DNA of 64,000 nt from Marinobacter daqiaonensis. GTDB taxonomy: Bacteria > Pseudomonadota > Gammaproteobacteria > Pseudomonadales > Oleiphilaceae. Location: contig NZ_FOYW01000002.1 in NCBI RefSeq assembly GCF_900115285.1, positions 186,001 through 250,000 of the forward strand, written 5' to 3'. The position numbers and the translations under genes were made by a program. Of the stretch, positions 18,431 to 31,553 are shown piece by piece; positions within the stretch are counted from its first letter, which is position 1; each line of letters begins with the position of its first letter. The notes beneath the pieces were generated by a model. That model searched no databases. It was not told where the DNA came from and saw only the letters and a program-made list of their open reading frames with translations.

Positions 18431-19165
18431 ATGAAAGAAAGAGTGTTACTGGGCGTCAATGTCGACCATGTGGCCACCCTCCGCCAGGCCCGGGGCACCC
18501 GCTATCCCGATCCTGTCCAGGCCGCCATGATCGCCGAGGAGGCAGGTGCCGACGGTATCACCATTCATCCCCGGGAAGACCGGCGCCACATACAGGACCG
18601 GGACGTGCTGCTGATGCGGCAGACCCTGAACACCCGCATGAACCTGGAAATGGCGGTAACGGATGCCATGCTCGCGTTTGCCGAAAACGTCCGGCCCCAC
18701 TGCGCCTGTCTGGTGCCGGAAAAACGTGAGGAGCTCACTACCGAGGGTGGGCTTGATGTGGACGGTAATGAGGAGCGCGTCGCCCGGGCCTGCGAACGGC
18801 TGGCCCGCATTGGCGCGGAAGTGTCCCTGTTCATTGATCCGGACCCCGCCCAGATCGATGCCGCCATTCGCTGCGGGGCACCGGTGATTGAACTGCATAC
18901 CGGGGAGTACGCCGAGGCCGAAACGCCATCCGAGCAGGATCGCACCTTCCAGGTGCTGGAAGAGGCGGTTCGGTATGCCCGCCGCAAGGGGCTGGTGGTC
19001 AATGCCGGTCATGGACTCAATTACCACAATACCCTCCGGATTGCGGCCATTCCCGGTATCAACGAACTCAACATCGGTCACGCCATTGTTGCGCGGGCGC
19101 TGTTTACCGGGCTTAAAGAGGCCGTCCGGGAAATGCGGCAGATCCTGGACCAGGCGCGGGCCTGA
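18431..19165 (+). CDS. pdxJ: Pyridoxine 5'-phosphate synthase
   Basis: PdxJ condenses 1-deoxyxylulose 5-phosphate with 3-amino-2-oxopropyl phosphate to make pyridoxine 5'-phosphate, the last ring-forming step of vitamin B6 synthesis. The 244-residue product has [17 protein letters not shown] at the N-terminus, [16 protein letters not shown], and the C-terminal [10 protein letters not shown] and [11 protein letters not shown] phosphate-binding motifs. The ATG at 18431 follows a CAGGAGAG site. The gene converges on barA with only 13 bp between stops. Confidence 0.97.
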   Translation: MKERVLLGVNVDHVATLRQARGTRYPDPVQAAMIAEEAGADGITIHPREDRRHIQDRDVLLMRQTLNTRMNLEMAVTDAMLAFAENVRPHCACLVPEKREELTTEGGLDVDGNEERVARACERLARIGAEVSLFIDPDPAQIDAAIRCGAPVIELHTGEYAEAETPSEQDRTFQVLEEAVRYARRKGLVVNAGHGLNYHNTLRIAAIPGINELNIGHAIVARALFTGLKEAVREMRQILDQARA

Positions 19166-19178
19166 GCCCTGTTGTTTC

Positions 19179-22091
<2,913 letters not shown>

Positions 22092-22202
22092 TCCCTCTGT
22101 CCGTTTCCCTGGTTGGTTCCGGAGCCCGCTGACCGTTTGCCTTCGTCAGTGGCCTGCCCGCGTTCCTGCACTGTTCTCGCACCGCATTATACGCCCTTAT
22201 AG

Positions 22203-22215
22203 CCATTGGCAATGG
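22203..22215. promoter_or_regulatory. CCATTGGCAATGG palindrome between barA and cysM
   Basis: A perfect 13-bp palindrome (6-bp arms, one central base) lies about 110 bp upstream of barA and 175 bp upstream of cysM, in a 299-bp divergent intergenic region. It may be an operator. No other feature was identified in the gap, and no regulator is assigned. Confidence 0.3.
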
Positions 22216-22390
22216 AAATAGCGGGTTCCTCTATTGGGCGATCACACCCATTATGCGTATCATGCGCAGCTAAGGAGCCTCCGGGTGGGCCGCAAGCCCT
22301 GCCGAGAGGCTTATGAAGTGTAACACAGGCGGTATAAAAAGCTGTGAACAGGTCAGTGGCAGCGCATCTGGATGAGGAGCGAGACATACC

Positions 22391-23284
22391 ATGCAATTCC
22401 CGACCATCGAGGACCATGTAGGTCACACCCCCCTGGTGCGGCTGCAGCGCATGCCCGGCAAGACCAGTAATGTCATTCTGGCCAAGCTGGAAGGCAACAA
22501 TCCCGCCGGTTCCGTGAAGGACCGTCCGGCCGTCAGCATGATCCAGGAAGCCGAGAAACGGGGCGAAATCAGGCCCGGCGACACTCTGATCGAGGCCACC
22601 AGCGGCAACACCGGCATTGCCCTGGCGATGGCTGCGGCCATCAAGGGCTATCGCATGAAACTCATCATGCCAGCCAACATGAGCGAAGAGCGTCGTGCGT
22701 CCATGAGGGCCTATGGCGCCGAGATCATTACCGTGTCAAAGGAAGAGGGCATGGAAGGGGCCCGCGACATGGCCACACGCCTGCAGGCCGAGGGCGCGGG
22801 CGTGGTGCTTGACCAGTTCGCCAATCCGGACAACCCCCTCGCGCATTATCGCACCACCGGGCCCGAAATCTGGGAGCAGACCCAGGGCCGGGTGACCCAT
22901 TTTGTCAGTTCCATGGGCACGACCGGCACAATCATGGGGGTTTCCCGCTATCTCAAGGAGCGCAATCCGGACATCCGGATTATTGGCCTTCAGCCGAAAG
23001 AGGGCTCCTCGATTCCTGGCATCCGTCGCTGGCCGCAGGAATACCTGCCAAAGATCTATGATGCCACCCGGGTGGATCAGGTGCTGGATGTCAGTCAGGA
23101 GGATGCCGAAAACACCATGCGGGCCCTTGCCCGGGAAGAGGGTATTTTCTGCGGTGTCTCCTCCGGTGGCTCCATTGCCGCCGCGCTGTCGCTTTCGGAC
23201 CAGGTTGAAAACGCGGTGATTGTGGCCATTATCTGTGACCGGGGCGACCGTTACCTCTCCACCGGGGTGTTCCCCGGCGCCTGA
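22391..23284 (+). CDS. cysM: Cysteine synthase B
   Basis: CysM makes cysteine from O-acetylserine and sulfide or thiosulfate using pyridoxal phosphate. The 297-residue protein has [13 protein letters not shown] with the PLP-binding Lys43, [12 protein letters not shown], and [14 protein letters not shown]. The sequence around [18 protein letters not shown] and the overall length fit CysM better than CysK. It begins a plus-strand run of cysM-rlmD-relA-mazG with short gaps. Confidence 0.95.
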   Translation: MQFPTIEDHVGHTPLVRLQRMPGKTSNVILAKLEGNNPAGSVKDRPAVSMIQEAEKRGEIRPGDTLIEATSGNTGIALAMAAAIKGYRMKLIMPANMSEERRASMRAYGAEIITVSKEEGMEGARDMATRLQAEGAGVVLDQFANPDNPLAHYRTTGPEIWEQTQGRVTHFVSSMGTTGTIMGVSRYLKERNPDIRIIGLQPKEGSSIPGIRRWPQEYLPKIYDATRVDQVLDVSQEDAENTMRALAREEGIFCGVSSGGSIAAALSLSDQVENAVIVAIICDRGDRYLSTGVFPGA

Positions 23285-23313
23285 CCCTGATATTCCTCCA
23301 GAGATCTTGCTAT

Positions 23314-24648
23314 ATGAGTCGAAGACGCAGGAAACCCCTGCCCAAAGAGCCGCTTCTGTGCGCTATCGAGACCCTGAGCCACGACGGCCGGGGCATCGCC
23401 CGGGAAGAGGGCAAGACCCGTTTCGTGGATGGCGCCCTGCCAGGGGAACGGGTCATGGCAAAGATGATCAATACCCGCAGCAGGTTCGACGAACTGCGCG
23501 CAGAGGAGGTGCTGGAGGCATCGCCGGAGCGGGTCCGGCCACCCTGCGATTTTGCCGACCTCTGCGGCGGCTGTAGTCTGCAGCACATGGAACCGGACGC
23601 CCAGATCCGGTTCAAGGAGAACACCCTGCGGGACCACTTTGCCCACTTCGGAGGCATCGAGCCCGACCGGTGGATCGAACCCATGCGGTCTCCGCCTCTG
23701 GGTTATCGCCGCAAGGCCCGATTGGGTGTGCGCTTCGTGAATAAGCGGGACTCGGTGCTGGTGGGTTTCCGTGAAAAGCGGAACAGTTTCCTGGCGGACA
23801 TCGACCGCTGCGTGGTCCTGGATCCCCGCATCGGCGAGCGGATTGACGACCTGCGCGCGCTGATCTACCGGCTCGACGCCTACCAGCATATCGCCCAGGT
23901 GGAAGTGGCCTGCGGCGATGACGAGGCCGCGATGGTGTTCCGCAACATGATGCCCCTGAGCCCGGGGGACTACGCCGCCCTTCTGGAGTTCGGCAAGGCA
24001 CATGACCTGCATATCTATCTTCAGCCCAAGGGCCCGGAAACCGTTCACCGGATCTGGCCAGAGGAGAGGGGAGAAGAGCGCCTGAGCTACCGGCTGCCGG
24101 CCTTTGACCTGACCATGAAGTTTCATCCCATGGACTTTACCCAGGTCAATGCCGACATCAACCAGCGCATGGTAGAACGTGCTCTGGAATGGCTGGATGT
24201 TCAGCCGGGTGACCGGGTGCTGGATCTGTTTTGTGGCCTCGGTAACTTTACCCTGCCGCTGGCCCGCCAGGCCGGCCAGGTGGTGGGTGTGGAAGGGGAC
24301 GAGGCCATGGTGGTCCGGGGTCGTGAAAATGCGGAACTAAATGGCCTCGACAACGTCACTTTCCATGGCGCCAACCTTCAGGGTGATTTCACCCGGGAGA
24401 GCTGGGCTTCGGAAGGCTTCGATCGCGTGCTCATCGACCCGCCCCGCTCCGGTGCGGAAGAGATCTGCGAGCACCTGACGGCATTCGGAGCCAAGCGTAT
24501 CGTGTATGTTTCCTGCAATCCCGCCACATTGGCAAGGGATGCCGGAGTGATTGTCAGCAAGGGCTATCGCCTGAAGCAGGCCGGAGTGATGGATATGTTT
24601 CCCCACACCACCCATGTGGAATCCATTGCCCTGTTTGAGCGGGTGTGA
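23314..24648 (+). CDS. rlmD: 23S rRNA (uracil-1939-C5)-methyltransferase RlmD
   Basis: RlmD (RumA) methylates U1939 of 23S rRNA. The 444-residue product has an N-terminal TRAM domain (about 12-70), an Fe-S cluster Cys set ([10 protein letters not shown] near residue 76, and a later Cys in DRCVVL), the SAM-binding [14 protein letters not shown] motif, and the catalytic Cys in [12 protein letters not shown]. It lies 29 bp after cysM and upstream of relA, as in Pseudomonas. Confidence 0.96.
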   Translation: MSRRRRKPLPKEPLLCAIETLSHDGRGIAREEGKTRFVDGALPGERVMAKMINTRSRFDELRAEEVLEASPERVRPPCDFADLCGGCSLQHMEPDAQIRFKENTLRDHFAHFGGIEPDRWIEPMRSPPLGYRRKARLGVRFVNKRDSVLVGFREKRNSFLADIDRCVVLDPRIGERIDDLRALIYRLDAYQHIAQVEVACGDDEAAMVFRNMMPLSPGDYAALLEFGKAHDLHIYLQPKGPETVHRIWPEERGEERLSYRLPAFDLTMKFHPMDFTQVNADINQRMVERALEWLDVQPGDRVLDLFCGLGNFTLPLARQAGQVVGVEGDEAMVVRGRENAELNGLDNVTFHGANLQGDFTRESWASEGFDRVLIDPPRSGAEEICEHLTAFGAKRIVYVSCNPATLARDAGVIVSKGYRLKQAGVMDMFPHTTHVESIALFERV

Positions 24649-24702
24649 AACCGGTCCGGCGGCCAGCAGCGCCTTGAATCGATCAGAGACAGCGGGAAGG
24701 AC

Positions 24703-26940
24703 ATGGTAAAAGTTCGGGAAGACTACGCGGTTACCGCGGACGGGCAGGTGGATATCGAAAGCTGGGTCCGGCACATCGCCGCGCAGACCCGGCTGGAGAA
24801 CGTGGATCAGTTTCGCCGTGCCTGTGAGGTCAGTGCCCAGATCGACCGCCGGGCAGTTGAGGAGGACCGCCTGTGGGCACCCGGGGCCAGCAGTTTCCGC
24901 ACTGGCATAGAGATGGCCCAGGTGCTGGTGGAGCTTCACCTTGACCAGACCAGTCTTGTGGCGGCCATCCTCTACCGTGCGGTCCGGGAAGGCCGTGTCA
25001 CCCTGGAGGAAATCCGCAAGGATTTCGGTAACGAGGTGGCTGATCTTATTCAGGGTGTGGCCCAGATGGCTGCCATATCCGCCATTCACCATCCCCTCAA
25101 GGGCAATGTGCTCGGTCAGAGCGAAGGCCAGATCGACAATGTCCGCAAGATGCTGGTAACCATGGTGGACGACGTCCGGGTGGCCCTGATCAAGCTGGCG
25201 GAGCGGACCTGTGCCCTGCGGGCCGTGAAAAACGCGGCTTACGAGAAACGCATGCGGGTGGCCCGGGAAGTCTTCGATATCTACGCGCCGCTCGCGCACC
25301 GGCTGGGCATCGGCCATATCAAATGGGAGCTGGAGGACCTGTCCTTCCGGTACCTGCATGAAACCGCCTATAAGAAAATCGCCAGGCAGCTGGACGAGAA
25401 GCGGCTGGACCGGGAAGGTTACATCCAGAAAGTACTGAAAGAGATGGGCGATGAGCTCAGGGGGGCCGGTATCGAGGCCGAGCTGGCCGGACGGGCCAAG
25501 CATATCTACAGCATCTGGCGAAAGATGCGTCGCAAGGGAATCGACTTTTCCCAGGTCTACGACGTGCGGGCGGTCAGGATTCTGGTGCCGGAGGTGCGCG
25601 ACTGCTATGCCGCCCTGGGTATTGTTCACAGCCTCTGGCGCCACATTCCCAATGAATTCGATGACTACATCGCCAATCCCAAGGAGAACGGCTACCAGTC
25701 GCTGCATACGGCGGTAATCGGTCCGGAAGGCAAGGTCATGGAGGTTCAGATCCGCACCCGCAAGATGCACGAGGAGGCGGAGCTGGGGGTGTGTGCCCAC
25801 TGGCTGTACAAGGGCACTGACTGCGGTAACCGTTCCACCGGTTATGAAGCCAAGATCAACTGGCTCCGTCAGGTGCTGGAGTGGCAGGACGAACTGGGTG
25901 ACCTGTCGGGTCTGGCCGACCATCTGACCGGTGACATCGCATCCGACCGGGTTTATGTGTTCACTCCCGAGGGCCATGTCGTCGACCTGCCCCAGGGGGC
26001 CACGCCCGTCGATTTCGCCTACCGGGTGCACACCGAGGTGGGTCATGCCTGCCGTGGGGCCCGCGTTAACGGGCGTATCGTGCCCATGACCTACCCCCTG
26101 AAGACCGGAGATCAGGTCTATATCCTAACCTCGAACAACCAGGCGCCCAGTCGCGACTGGCTCAACCCCAGCCTCGGTTATATCCAGACATCCCGGGCCC
26201 GCGCCAAGGTGGTCCACTGGTTCAAGCAGCAGAACCGGGACCGGAATATTGTGGACGGTCGGGCGATTCTTGAGGATGAGTTCAAACGGCTTTCCCTTTA
26301 CGACGTGGATCTCAATGACCTGGCGCGGAAGGTCAATTATCCGGCGGCGGACGACATGTTCGCTGCCATAGGTGCCGGTGATCTTCGCCCCGCCCATGTC
26401 GCCAATGTGGCTCAGGAGATGATCGAGCCCCAGGAAAAACAGCTTGATCTGAAGCTTCTGGGCAGCCGCAACCGCAAGTATGACACGGAGTCCGACATCC
26501 AGATTCGTGGCGTCGGCAAGCTCAAGACCCAGGTGGCCAAGTGCTGCAAGCCCCTGCCAGGTGATGCCATTGGCGGCTATATTACGGTGGGGCGGGGCGT
26601 CACCGTGCATCAGCAGGATTGCCTGACCTTCCTCCATCACAAGGAGTACGAGCCCAACAGGATTATCGAGGTGAGCTGGGGTGGACGGCCCGAGGCGACC
26701 TATCCGGTGGATATCGAAATCCAGGCCTACGACCGGCCCGGCCTGCTGCGGGATATCACCCAGGTGCTGACAGCCTCCCGCAGCAACGTGCTGTCCCTGA
26801 ACACCCAGACCAACCCCGATGACAACACCGCCACCATGATGGTGACCGTGGAAATCTCGAGCCTTGAGCAACTTGCCAGGCTGCTGGCCCAGATACGCAA
26901 CCTGTCGAACATTCTCGACGTGAGGCGCAAGCGGTCATGA
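24703..26940 (+). CDS. relA: (p)ppGpp synthetase RelA
   Basis: RelA makes (p)ppGpp on stalled ribosomes in amino acid starvation. The 745-residue protein has an N-terminal pseudo-hydrolase domain in which the HD pair is absent (AAILYRAVREG where SpoT has HDVIEDT), a synthetase domain at about 240-350 (RMRRKGIDFSQVYDVRAVRI, NPKENGYQSLHT), a TGS domain (VYVFTPEGHVVDLPQGATPVDFAY) and a C-terminal ACT domain. The missing HD motif marks it as RelA rather than bifunctional SpoT. Its stop overlaps the mazG start (ATGA). Confidence 0.97.
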   Translation: MVKVREDYAVTADGQVDIESWVRHIAAQTRLENVDQFRRACEVSAQIDRRAVEEDRLWAPGASSFRTGIEMAQVLVELHLDQTSLVAAILYRAVREGRVTLEEIRKDFGNEVADLIQGVAQMAAISAIHHPLKGNVLGQSEGQIDNVRKMLVTMVDDVRVALIKLAERTCALRAVKNAAYEKRMRVAREVFDIYAPLAHRLGIGHIKWELEDLSFRYLHETAYKKIARQLDEKRLDREGYIQKVLKEMGDELRGAGIEAELAGRAKHIYSIWRKMRRKGIDFSQVYDVRAVRILVPEVRDCYAALGIVHSLWRHIPNEFDDYIANPKENGYQSLHTAVIGPEGKVMEVQIRTRKMHEEAELGVCAHWLYKGTDCGNRSTGYEAKINWLRQVLEWQDELGDLSGLADHLTGDIASDRVYVFTPEGHVVDLPQGATPVDFAYRVHTEVGHACRGARVNGRIVPMTYPLKTGDQVYILTSNNQAPSRDWLNPSLGYIQTSRARAKVVHWFKQQNRDRNIVDGRAILEDEFKRLSLYDVDLNDLARKVNYPAADDMFAAIGAGDLRPAHVANVAQEMIEPQEKQLDLKLLGSRNRKYDTESDIQIRGVGKLKTQVAKCCKPLPGDAIGGYITVGRGVTVHQQDCLTFLHHKEYEPNRIIEVSWGGRPEATYPVDIEIQAYDRPGLLRDITQVLTASRSNVLSLNTQTNPDDNTATMMVTVEISSLEQLARLLAQIRNLSNILDVRRKRS

Positions 26941-27788
26941 GCTATTCCGTTGAGGACCTGAAGACACTGATGGCCCGGCTGAGGGACCCCCGGACCGGCT
27001 GCCCCTGGGATACCAGGCAGACCTTCCGGACCATCGTGCCCCATACCCTGGAGGAAGCCCATGAAGTGGCGGACGCCATCGAGCGGGAAGACTATCCGCA
27101 TCTGAAGGAAGAGCTGGGGGATCTGCTGTTCCAGGTGATCTTTTACAGCCAGATGGGAAGGGAACAGGATCTCTTCGACTTCGACGGTGTGGTCGACACG
27201 CTGGTTCGCAAGTTGCTGCGGCGGCACCCCCACGTGTTTCCCGACGGAGCACTGGAAAGCCGGGTCGACCCGGATAACCGGCCGGACGACGAGTGGATCG
27301 CCGCCAGCTGGGAGAGGATCAAGGCTGAGGAGCGGGCCCGGAAGGGCGGTACCAGAACCGCGGGAGGCAGTCGGCTGGATGATATCCCGGCCTCCCTGCC
27401 GGCCATGGCGCGCGCCGACAAGCTACAGCGCCGGGCAGGCCGCTACGGCTTCGACTGGCATGAGATCGGACCCGTGTTCGACAAGCTGGAGGAGGAGATT
27501 GGCGAGCTCAAGGAGGCCTGGCAGAACGCGCGACAGGATCCCGCCGCCCAGGATGACGTGGAGGATGAGCTGGGCGATCTGCTGTTCGTCTGCATCAATC
27601 TGGCCCGTTTTCTCAAGGTGAATCCGGAGCAGGCCCTTCGGCGAACCAATCGCAAGTTTGAAGCCCGTTTCCGGGCCATTGAAGACGTCTTGGAGGAGCA
27701 GGGGCGACAGATGGAAGACGAGTCACTGGAGCAGCTGGACGAGATCTGGAACAGCGTCAAAGGGGTGGAACGGTCACGGCAGCGCTGA
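26937..27788 (+). CDS. mazG: Nucleoside triphosphate pyrophosphohydrolase MazG
   Basis: MazG hydrolyses NTPs and dNTPs and in E. coli lowers ppGpp and limits damage during starvation. The 283-residue protein contains two MazG repeats with EExxE...ExxD signatures: EEAHEVADAIE with EELGDLLFQV, and EEIGELKEA with DELGDLLFVC. CPWDTRQTF near the N-terminus is a family hallmark. It overlaps relA by 4 bp, so synthesis and turnover of the alarmone response appear transcriptionally linked. Confidence 0.95.
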   Translation: MSYSVEDLKTLMARLRDPRTGCPWDTRQTFRTIVPHTLEEAHEVADAIEREDYPHLKEELGDLLFQVIFYSQMGREQDLFDFDGVVDTLVRKLLRRHPHVFPDGALESRVDPDNRPDDEWIAASWERIKAEERARKGGTRTAGGSRLDDIPASLPAMARADKLQRRAGRYGFDWHEIGPVFDKLEEEIGELKEAWQNARQDPAAQDDVEDELGDLLFVCINLARFLKVNPEQALRRTNRKFEARFRAIEDVLEEQGRQMEDESLEQLDEIWNSVKGVERSRQR

Positions 27789-27966
27789 TAAGCGGTTCCG
27801 GAAATCACAAATAAGTACAATTCGTTACCGATTTCCAGCCTTGTATTCTGCACGATTCATCTACACTGCGGTTAATAGGGGGAAGGGTACAACGGGCTGT
27901 TGTGTTACCTTCGTAGTCTCCCATGCAAAAGAATCGGGCACTGGTTACAGGCAGGAGAAGTGTTTT

Positions 27967-28311
27967 ATGAAGATCCGCGATCTCGTCGCTCACTGGGACA
28001 AGCATGCGCAGGGCCGTCTCGCCCGAGATGCGTATTTTGTTGCCCTTGCAGAGAAGCATCATGAGGAATTGTCGCGACTGGCGGCACTGTATCCCATGAA
28101 GTCGCCGCAGGATCTGATGCGGGATCTGATCTCGGCCGCCCTTGATGAGATTGAAACCTCCTTTCCCTATGTCGAAGGCGATCGGGTCGTTGCTTACGAT
28201 GAGGATGGCTTCGAGATTTATGAAGACATTGGCATGACACCCAAATTTGTTGCCTTGAGCCAGAAGCATATGGAGGAGCTCAAGGAGCAGCAGCTGGTTT
28301 CAGTGGCCTGA
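27967..28311 (+). CDS. Small conserved protein, ribbon-helix-helix-like, paralogue 1
   Basis: The 114-residue product is homologous to the minus-strand product at 28448-28675: both begin MKxxDLxxHW and share a core pattern of a short beta segment, LxxLAxxYPxxS, and a second helix ending IxAALDxxE. That core looks like the strand-helix-helix of Arc/MetJ-type DNA-binding proteins. This copy adds a C-terminal tail, SFPYVEGDRVVAYDEDGFEIYED. The ATG at 27967 has a CAGGAGAAG site upstream. Function is not known. Pilus-related labels that such proteins sometimes receive are not supported by anything visible here. Confidence 0.7.
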   Translation: MKIRDLVAHWDKHAQGRLARDAYFVALAEKHHEELSRLAALYPMKSPQDLMRDLISAALDEIETSFPYVEGDRVVAYDEDGFEIYEDIGMTPKFVALSQKHMEELKEQQLVSVA

Positions 28312-28368
28312 CCTCGAGATCCACGCCCGACGGACGGTCGCCCGGGCAAAGCGATTGTCCGGTTCTGC

Positions 28369-28420
28369 CCTGAAGCTCACCCCATCCCCGCTCGGGGAAG
28401 GGGTGACGCCATTCTTCAGG
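28369..28420. terminator. Large hairpin between convergent paralogues
   Basis: Nested complementary arms CCTGAAG, TCACCCC and CCCCG pair with CGGGG, GGGGTGA and CTTCAGG around a 2-base loop, with small internal bulges. It lies between the 3' ends of the two convergent small genes and probably ends or protects both transcripts. No T-run is present, so factor-independent termination is uncertain. Confidence 0.55.
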
Positions 28421-28447
28421 CGGACAGCGCCGCCGGAACCCCTTCCG

Positions 28448-28675
28448 CTATTTCTTCTTCAGTCGCTCCTTCAGCGGTGAGCTCTCGGCGAGGTCGTCCA
28501 GGGCCGCGGCAATCATGTCATTGAGAATGTCCGCTTCCGAACGATCAGGGTACATTTCCGCCAGGGCTGCTACCCGGGCCGCGTCCTCCAGCGGCAGCCG
28601 CAGGTTGTAGTCCCGGGTCCGGTCGGTGGGCTTTTTCGCTTCCTGCCAGTGGCTGGGTAGGTCGGTTACTTTCAT
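28448..28675 (-). CDS. Small conserved protein, ribbon-helix-helix-like, paralogue 2
   Basis: The 75-residue product starts MKVTDLPSHWQEA and contains DYNLRLPLEDAARVAALAE followed by a turn and SEADILNDMIAAALDDL. The pattern of a beta strand, helix A and helix B starting with Ser strongly resembles Arc-type ribbon-helix-helix proteins. It is a shorter paralogue of the plus-strand product ending at 28311 and lacks its C-terminal tail. The ATG at 28675 follows AAGGAG with 7-base spacing. It is divergent from ppc; a repeated AGTAT (AGTATCAGTAT) lies in the region between them. Function unknown. Confidence 0.68.
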   Translation of the reverse strand: MKVTDLPSHWQEAKKPTDRTRDYNLRLPLEDAARVAALAEMYPDRSEADILNDMIAAALDDLAESSPLKERLKKK

Positions 28676-28790
28676 GGAATCTCCTTGCTCTTGAACAAAC
28701 ACCCTTGCGGATGTGACGCGACGTCGTTATTAGTATCAGTATAGCCTTGAGTGTTCGTCAATCCTGACACCAACCAATAAGGACCCCGTT

Positions 28791-31463
28791 GTGGCAGAAC
28801 TGCATCCCGAATTGCGAGAGAACGTGCGGCTGCTGGGTGAGTTGCTGGGTGAGAACATCCGTAACTACCCTGGCGAGGAAATCTACCAGCTGATAGAGGA
28901 AATTCGTGCCGCCGCCAAGGCCGACCGGCGCCAGGAGAGCGGCTCCGGCCAGCGTCTGATCCGGCTTCTCCGTAACCTGCGGGACGACCAGCTGCTGCCG
29001 GTCACCCGAGCCTTCAATCAGTTCCTGAACCTGGCCAATCTTGCCGAGCAGTACCATAGCGTGCGACGCAAGCGGGGTCATCAGTCCGACCTGATGGTGG
29101 AGTCCCTGGATGCGGCGTTCAGCCGGCTCAGGGACAGCGGTGTGGCTGCCGGCGAGATTCACCAACGGGTTTCCGACATGCGGCTGGAGTTCGTGCTTAC
29201 CGCTCATCCCACTGAGGTGGCCCGCCGGACCCTGATCATGAAATACGACGAGATGTCGGCGGCTCTTGCCGCCCTTGATCATGATGATCTGCTACCGGCC
29301 GAGCGGGACGAGATTCTCGATCGTTTGCGCCTGCTGGTTGCAGAGGCCTGGCATACCGATGAAATTCGTCACGAGCGCCCGACGGCGGTGGATGAGGCGA
29401 AATGGGGCTTCGCGGTCATCGAGAACAGCCTCTGGGAGGCGTTACCCCGTTTTCTGAGAAGTCTCGATCAGGCCCTGGAAAACTGCACCGGGACCGGCCT
29501 GCCCCTGGACGCAACTCCTGTCCGCATTGCCTCCTGGATGGGTGGCGACAGGGACGGCAACCCCAATGTGACTCACCAGGTCACCCGACAGGTGTTCCTG
29601 CTCGGCCGCTGGATGGCTGCCGACCTGTACCTGAGAGATATCCAGTCACTGCGCGGCGAGCTGTCCATGTGGCAGGCCAGTGAAGAGCTTCGTGCCCGGG
29701 TGGGCGACTGTCGGGAGCCCTACCGGGAGCTGCTGGGCCGGCTGCGGGAACGCCTGATCCGTACCAGGGACTGGGCGGAGGCCCGGGTGAACGGTGAGTC
29801 GGCGGACAGTGCCGATATCCTCTTCGAAAACGAGGATCTGACCGGGCCCCTGGAACTTTGCTACCGCTCACTGGTGGAATGCGGGCTGGAGACCATCGCC
29901 AACGGTCCTCTGCTCGACACTCTCCGACGGGCCCATACCTTCGGCCTGCCGCTGATCCGCCTCGACATCCGCCAGGAGTCCACCCGCCATGCCGAAGCGG
30001 TTGCGGAAATGGTCGACTACCTGGGCCTGGGTAATTACCTCAGCTGGAGCGAGGAGGAGCGTCAGGCGTTCCTGGTGGATGAGCTCAAGGGCCGGCGTCC
30101 ACTGGTACCACGGAACTGGGAGCCTTCCGACCCTGTCCGTGAGGTTCTCGATACCTGCGAAGTGGTGGCGGCGCAAACCCCTGAGGCACTGGGCTCCTAC
30201 GTCATCTCCATGGCCAGCAAACCTTCGGATGTACTCAGTGTGATCCTGCTGCTGAGGGAAGCCGGCATGAAGCATCCGATGCGCATCGTACCCCTGTTCG
30301 AGACCCTGAGTGACCTGCAGGGCGCTCCCGCGGCCATGGAGGCGCTCTATTCCGTGGACTGGTACCGGGACTATTGCAATGGCGCCCAGGAAGTAATGAT
30401 CGGCTATTCCGATTCCTCCAAGGACGCAGGCCAGATGATGGCCGCCTGGGCCCAGTACCAGGCCCAGGAGAAACTGACCGAGGTCGCCGGCCGCTTCGAT
30501 ATGCACCTGACCCTTTTCCATGGCCGGGGGGGCACCGTGGGTCGTGGCGGCGGACCGGCGAACCGGGCCATCCTGTCGCAGCCTCCCGGTTCCGTGAACG
30601 GCAGTTTCAGGATCACCGAGCAGGGTGAAATGATCCGCTTCAAGTTTGGTCTGCCGCGGCTGGCGGAACAGAGCCTGACCCTCTACACCACGGCGGTTGT
30701 CGAGGCCACTCTGGCGCCCCCGCGGGCACCGGAGCCAGAGTGGCGGGAAGCCATGGACTGGCTCACGGAACGTTCCCTGAAGGCCTATCGGGCGGTGGTC
30801 CGCGAGGACCCGGATTTCGTGCCCTATTTCCGCCAGGCCACCCCCGAGCAGGCATTGGGCAAACTCGCCCTGGGCAGCCGGCCGGCAAAGCGCAAGCCCA
30901 GCGGAGGCGTGGAAAGCCTGCGGGCGATTCCCTGGATTTTCGCCTGGACCCAGATGCGGCTCATGCTGCCCAGCTGGTTGGGCAGTGATGTCGCCCTGGC
31001 GGAAGCCGAAAAGGCCGGTCAGATGCCGGTATTGCAGGAGATGCGCCAGAACTGGCCTTTCTTTCGCACCTACATCGACATGCTGGAAATGGTGCTGGCA
31101 AAGGCTGACCTGCAGATTGCCAGTTATTATGACGAAACCCTGGTGCAACCAGAACTACGCCCGCTGGGCAAGGAGTTGCGGGAGCGTCTTGCCGGCTGTA
31201 TCAGGCAGGTCAAGGCTCTCAAAAACCAGAAGGTCCTGCTGGAGGAGGAGCCTGTGTTTGCCCACTCCATGAAAGTCCGCACCCCCTACACGGACCCCTT
31301 GCACTACCTCCAGGCGGAACTTCTTCGACGCAATCGCGAGGCGGAGGCGAATGTTGCCGCCGAGGGCGCGGACGCAGAAGTCGTGCCCATGCCTGAACTG
31401 GTGGAACAGGCCCTGAAGGTCACCATGGCGGGCATCGCGGCCGGGATGCGCAACACTGGCTGA
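28791..31463 (+). CDS. ppc: Phosphoenolpyruvate carboxylase
   Basis: Ppc carboxylates phosphoenolpyruvate to oxaloacetate and refills the TCA cycle. The 890-residue protein is close in length to the 883-residue E. coli enzyme and has the two active-site motifs VLTAHPTEV and FHGRGGTVGRGGGP, plus the GYSDSSKDAG segment and a C-terminal region ending AAGMRNTG, where the terminal glycine is conserved. It starts with GTG. Confidence 0.97.
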   Translation: MAELHPELRENVRLLGELLGENIRNYPGEEIYQLIEEIRAAAKADRRQESGSGQRLIRLLRNLRDDQLLPVTRAFNQFLNLANLAEQYHSVRRKRGHQSDLMVESLDAAFSRLRDSGVAAGEIHQRVSDMRLEFVLTAHPTEVARRTLIMKYDEMSAALAALDHDDLLPAERDEILDRLRLLVAEAWHTDEIRHERPTAVDEAKWGFAVIENSLWEALPRFLRSLDQALENCTGTGLPLDATPVRIASWMGGDRDGNPNVTHQVTRQVFLLGRWMAADLYLRDIQSLRGELSMWQASEELRARVGDCREPYRELLGRLRERLIRTRDWAEARVNGESADSADILFENEDLTGPLELCYRSLVECGLETIANGPLLDTLRRAHTFGLPLIRLDIRQESTRHAEAVAEMVDYLGLGNYLSWSEEERQAFLVDELKGRRPLVPRNWEPSDPVREVLDTCEVVAAQTPEALGSYVISMASKPSDVLSVILLLREAGMKHPMRIVPLFETLSDLQGAPAAMEALYSVDWYRDYCNGAQEVMIGYSDSSKDAGQMMAAWAQYQAQEKLTEVAGRFDMHLTLFHGRGGTVGRGGGPANRAILSQPPGSVNGSFRITEQGEMIRFKFGLPRLAEQSLTLYTTAVVEATLAPPRAPEPEWREAMDWLTERSLKAYRAVVREDPDFVPYFRQATPEQALGKLALGSRPAKRKPSGGVESLRAIPWIFAWTQMRLMLPSWLGSDVALAEAEKAGQMPVLQEMRQNWPFFRTYIDMLEMVLAKADLQIASYYDETLVQPELRPLGKELRERLAGCIRQVKALKNQKVLLEEEPVFAHSMKVRTPYTDPLHYLQAELLRRNREAEANVAAEGADAEVVPMPELVEQALKVTMAGIAAGMRNTG

Positions 31464-31553
31464 CGGCGCCATCGGCAGGGGGTATCATCCCAGTGGATGT
31501 GGTACCCTCTGTCGCCCTACCCGGCGCAGTAATTGATCTTCAAGGAGATGTCC

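Noticed and set aside
24337..26046. A 569-codon minus-strand frame opposite rlmD and relA
   Set aside because: Both plus-strand genes have full family motifs across this stretch; the antisense product shows no recognisable domain.
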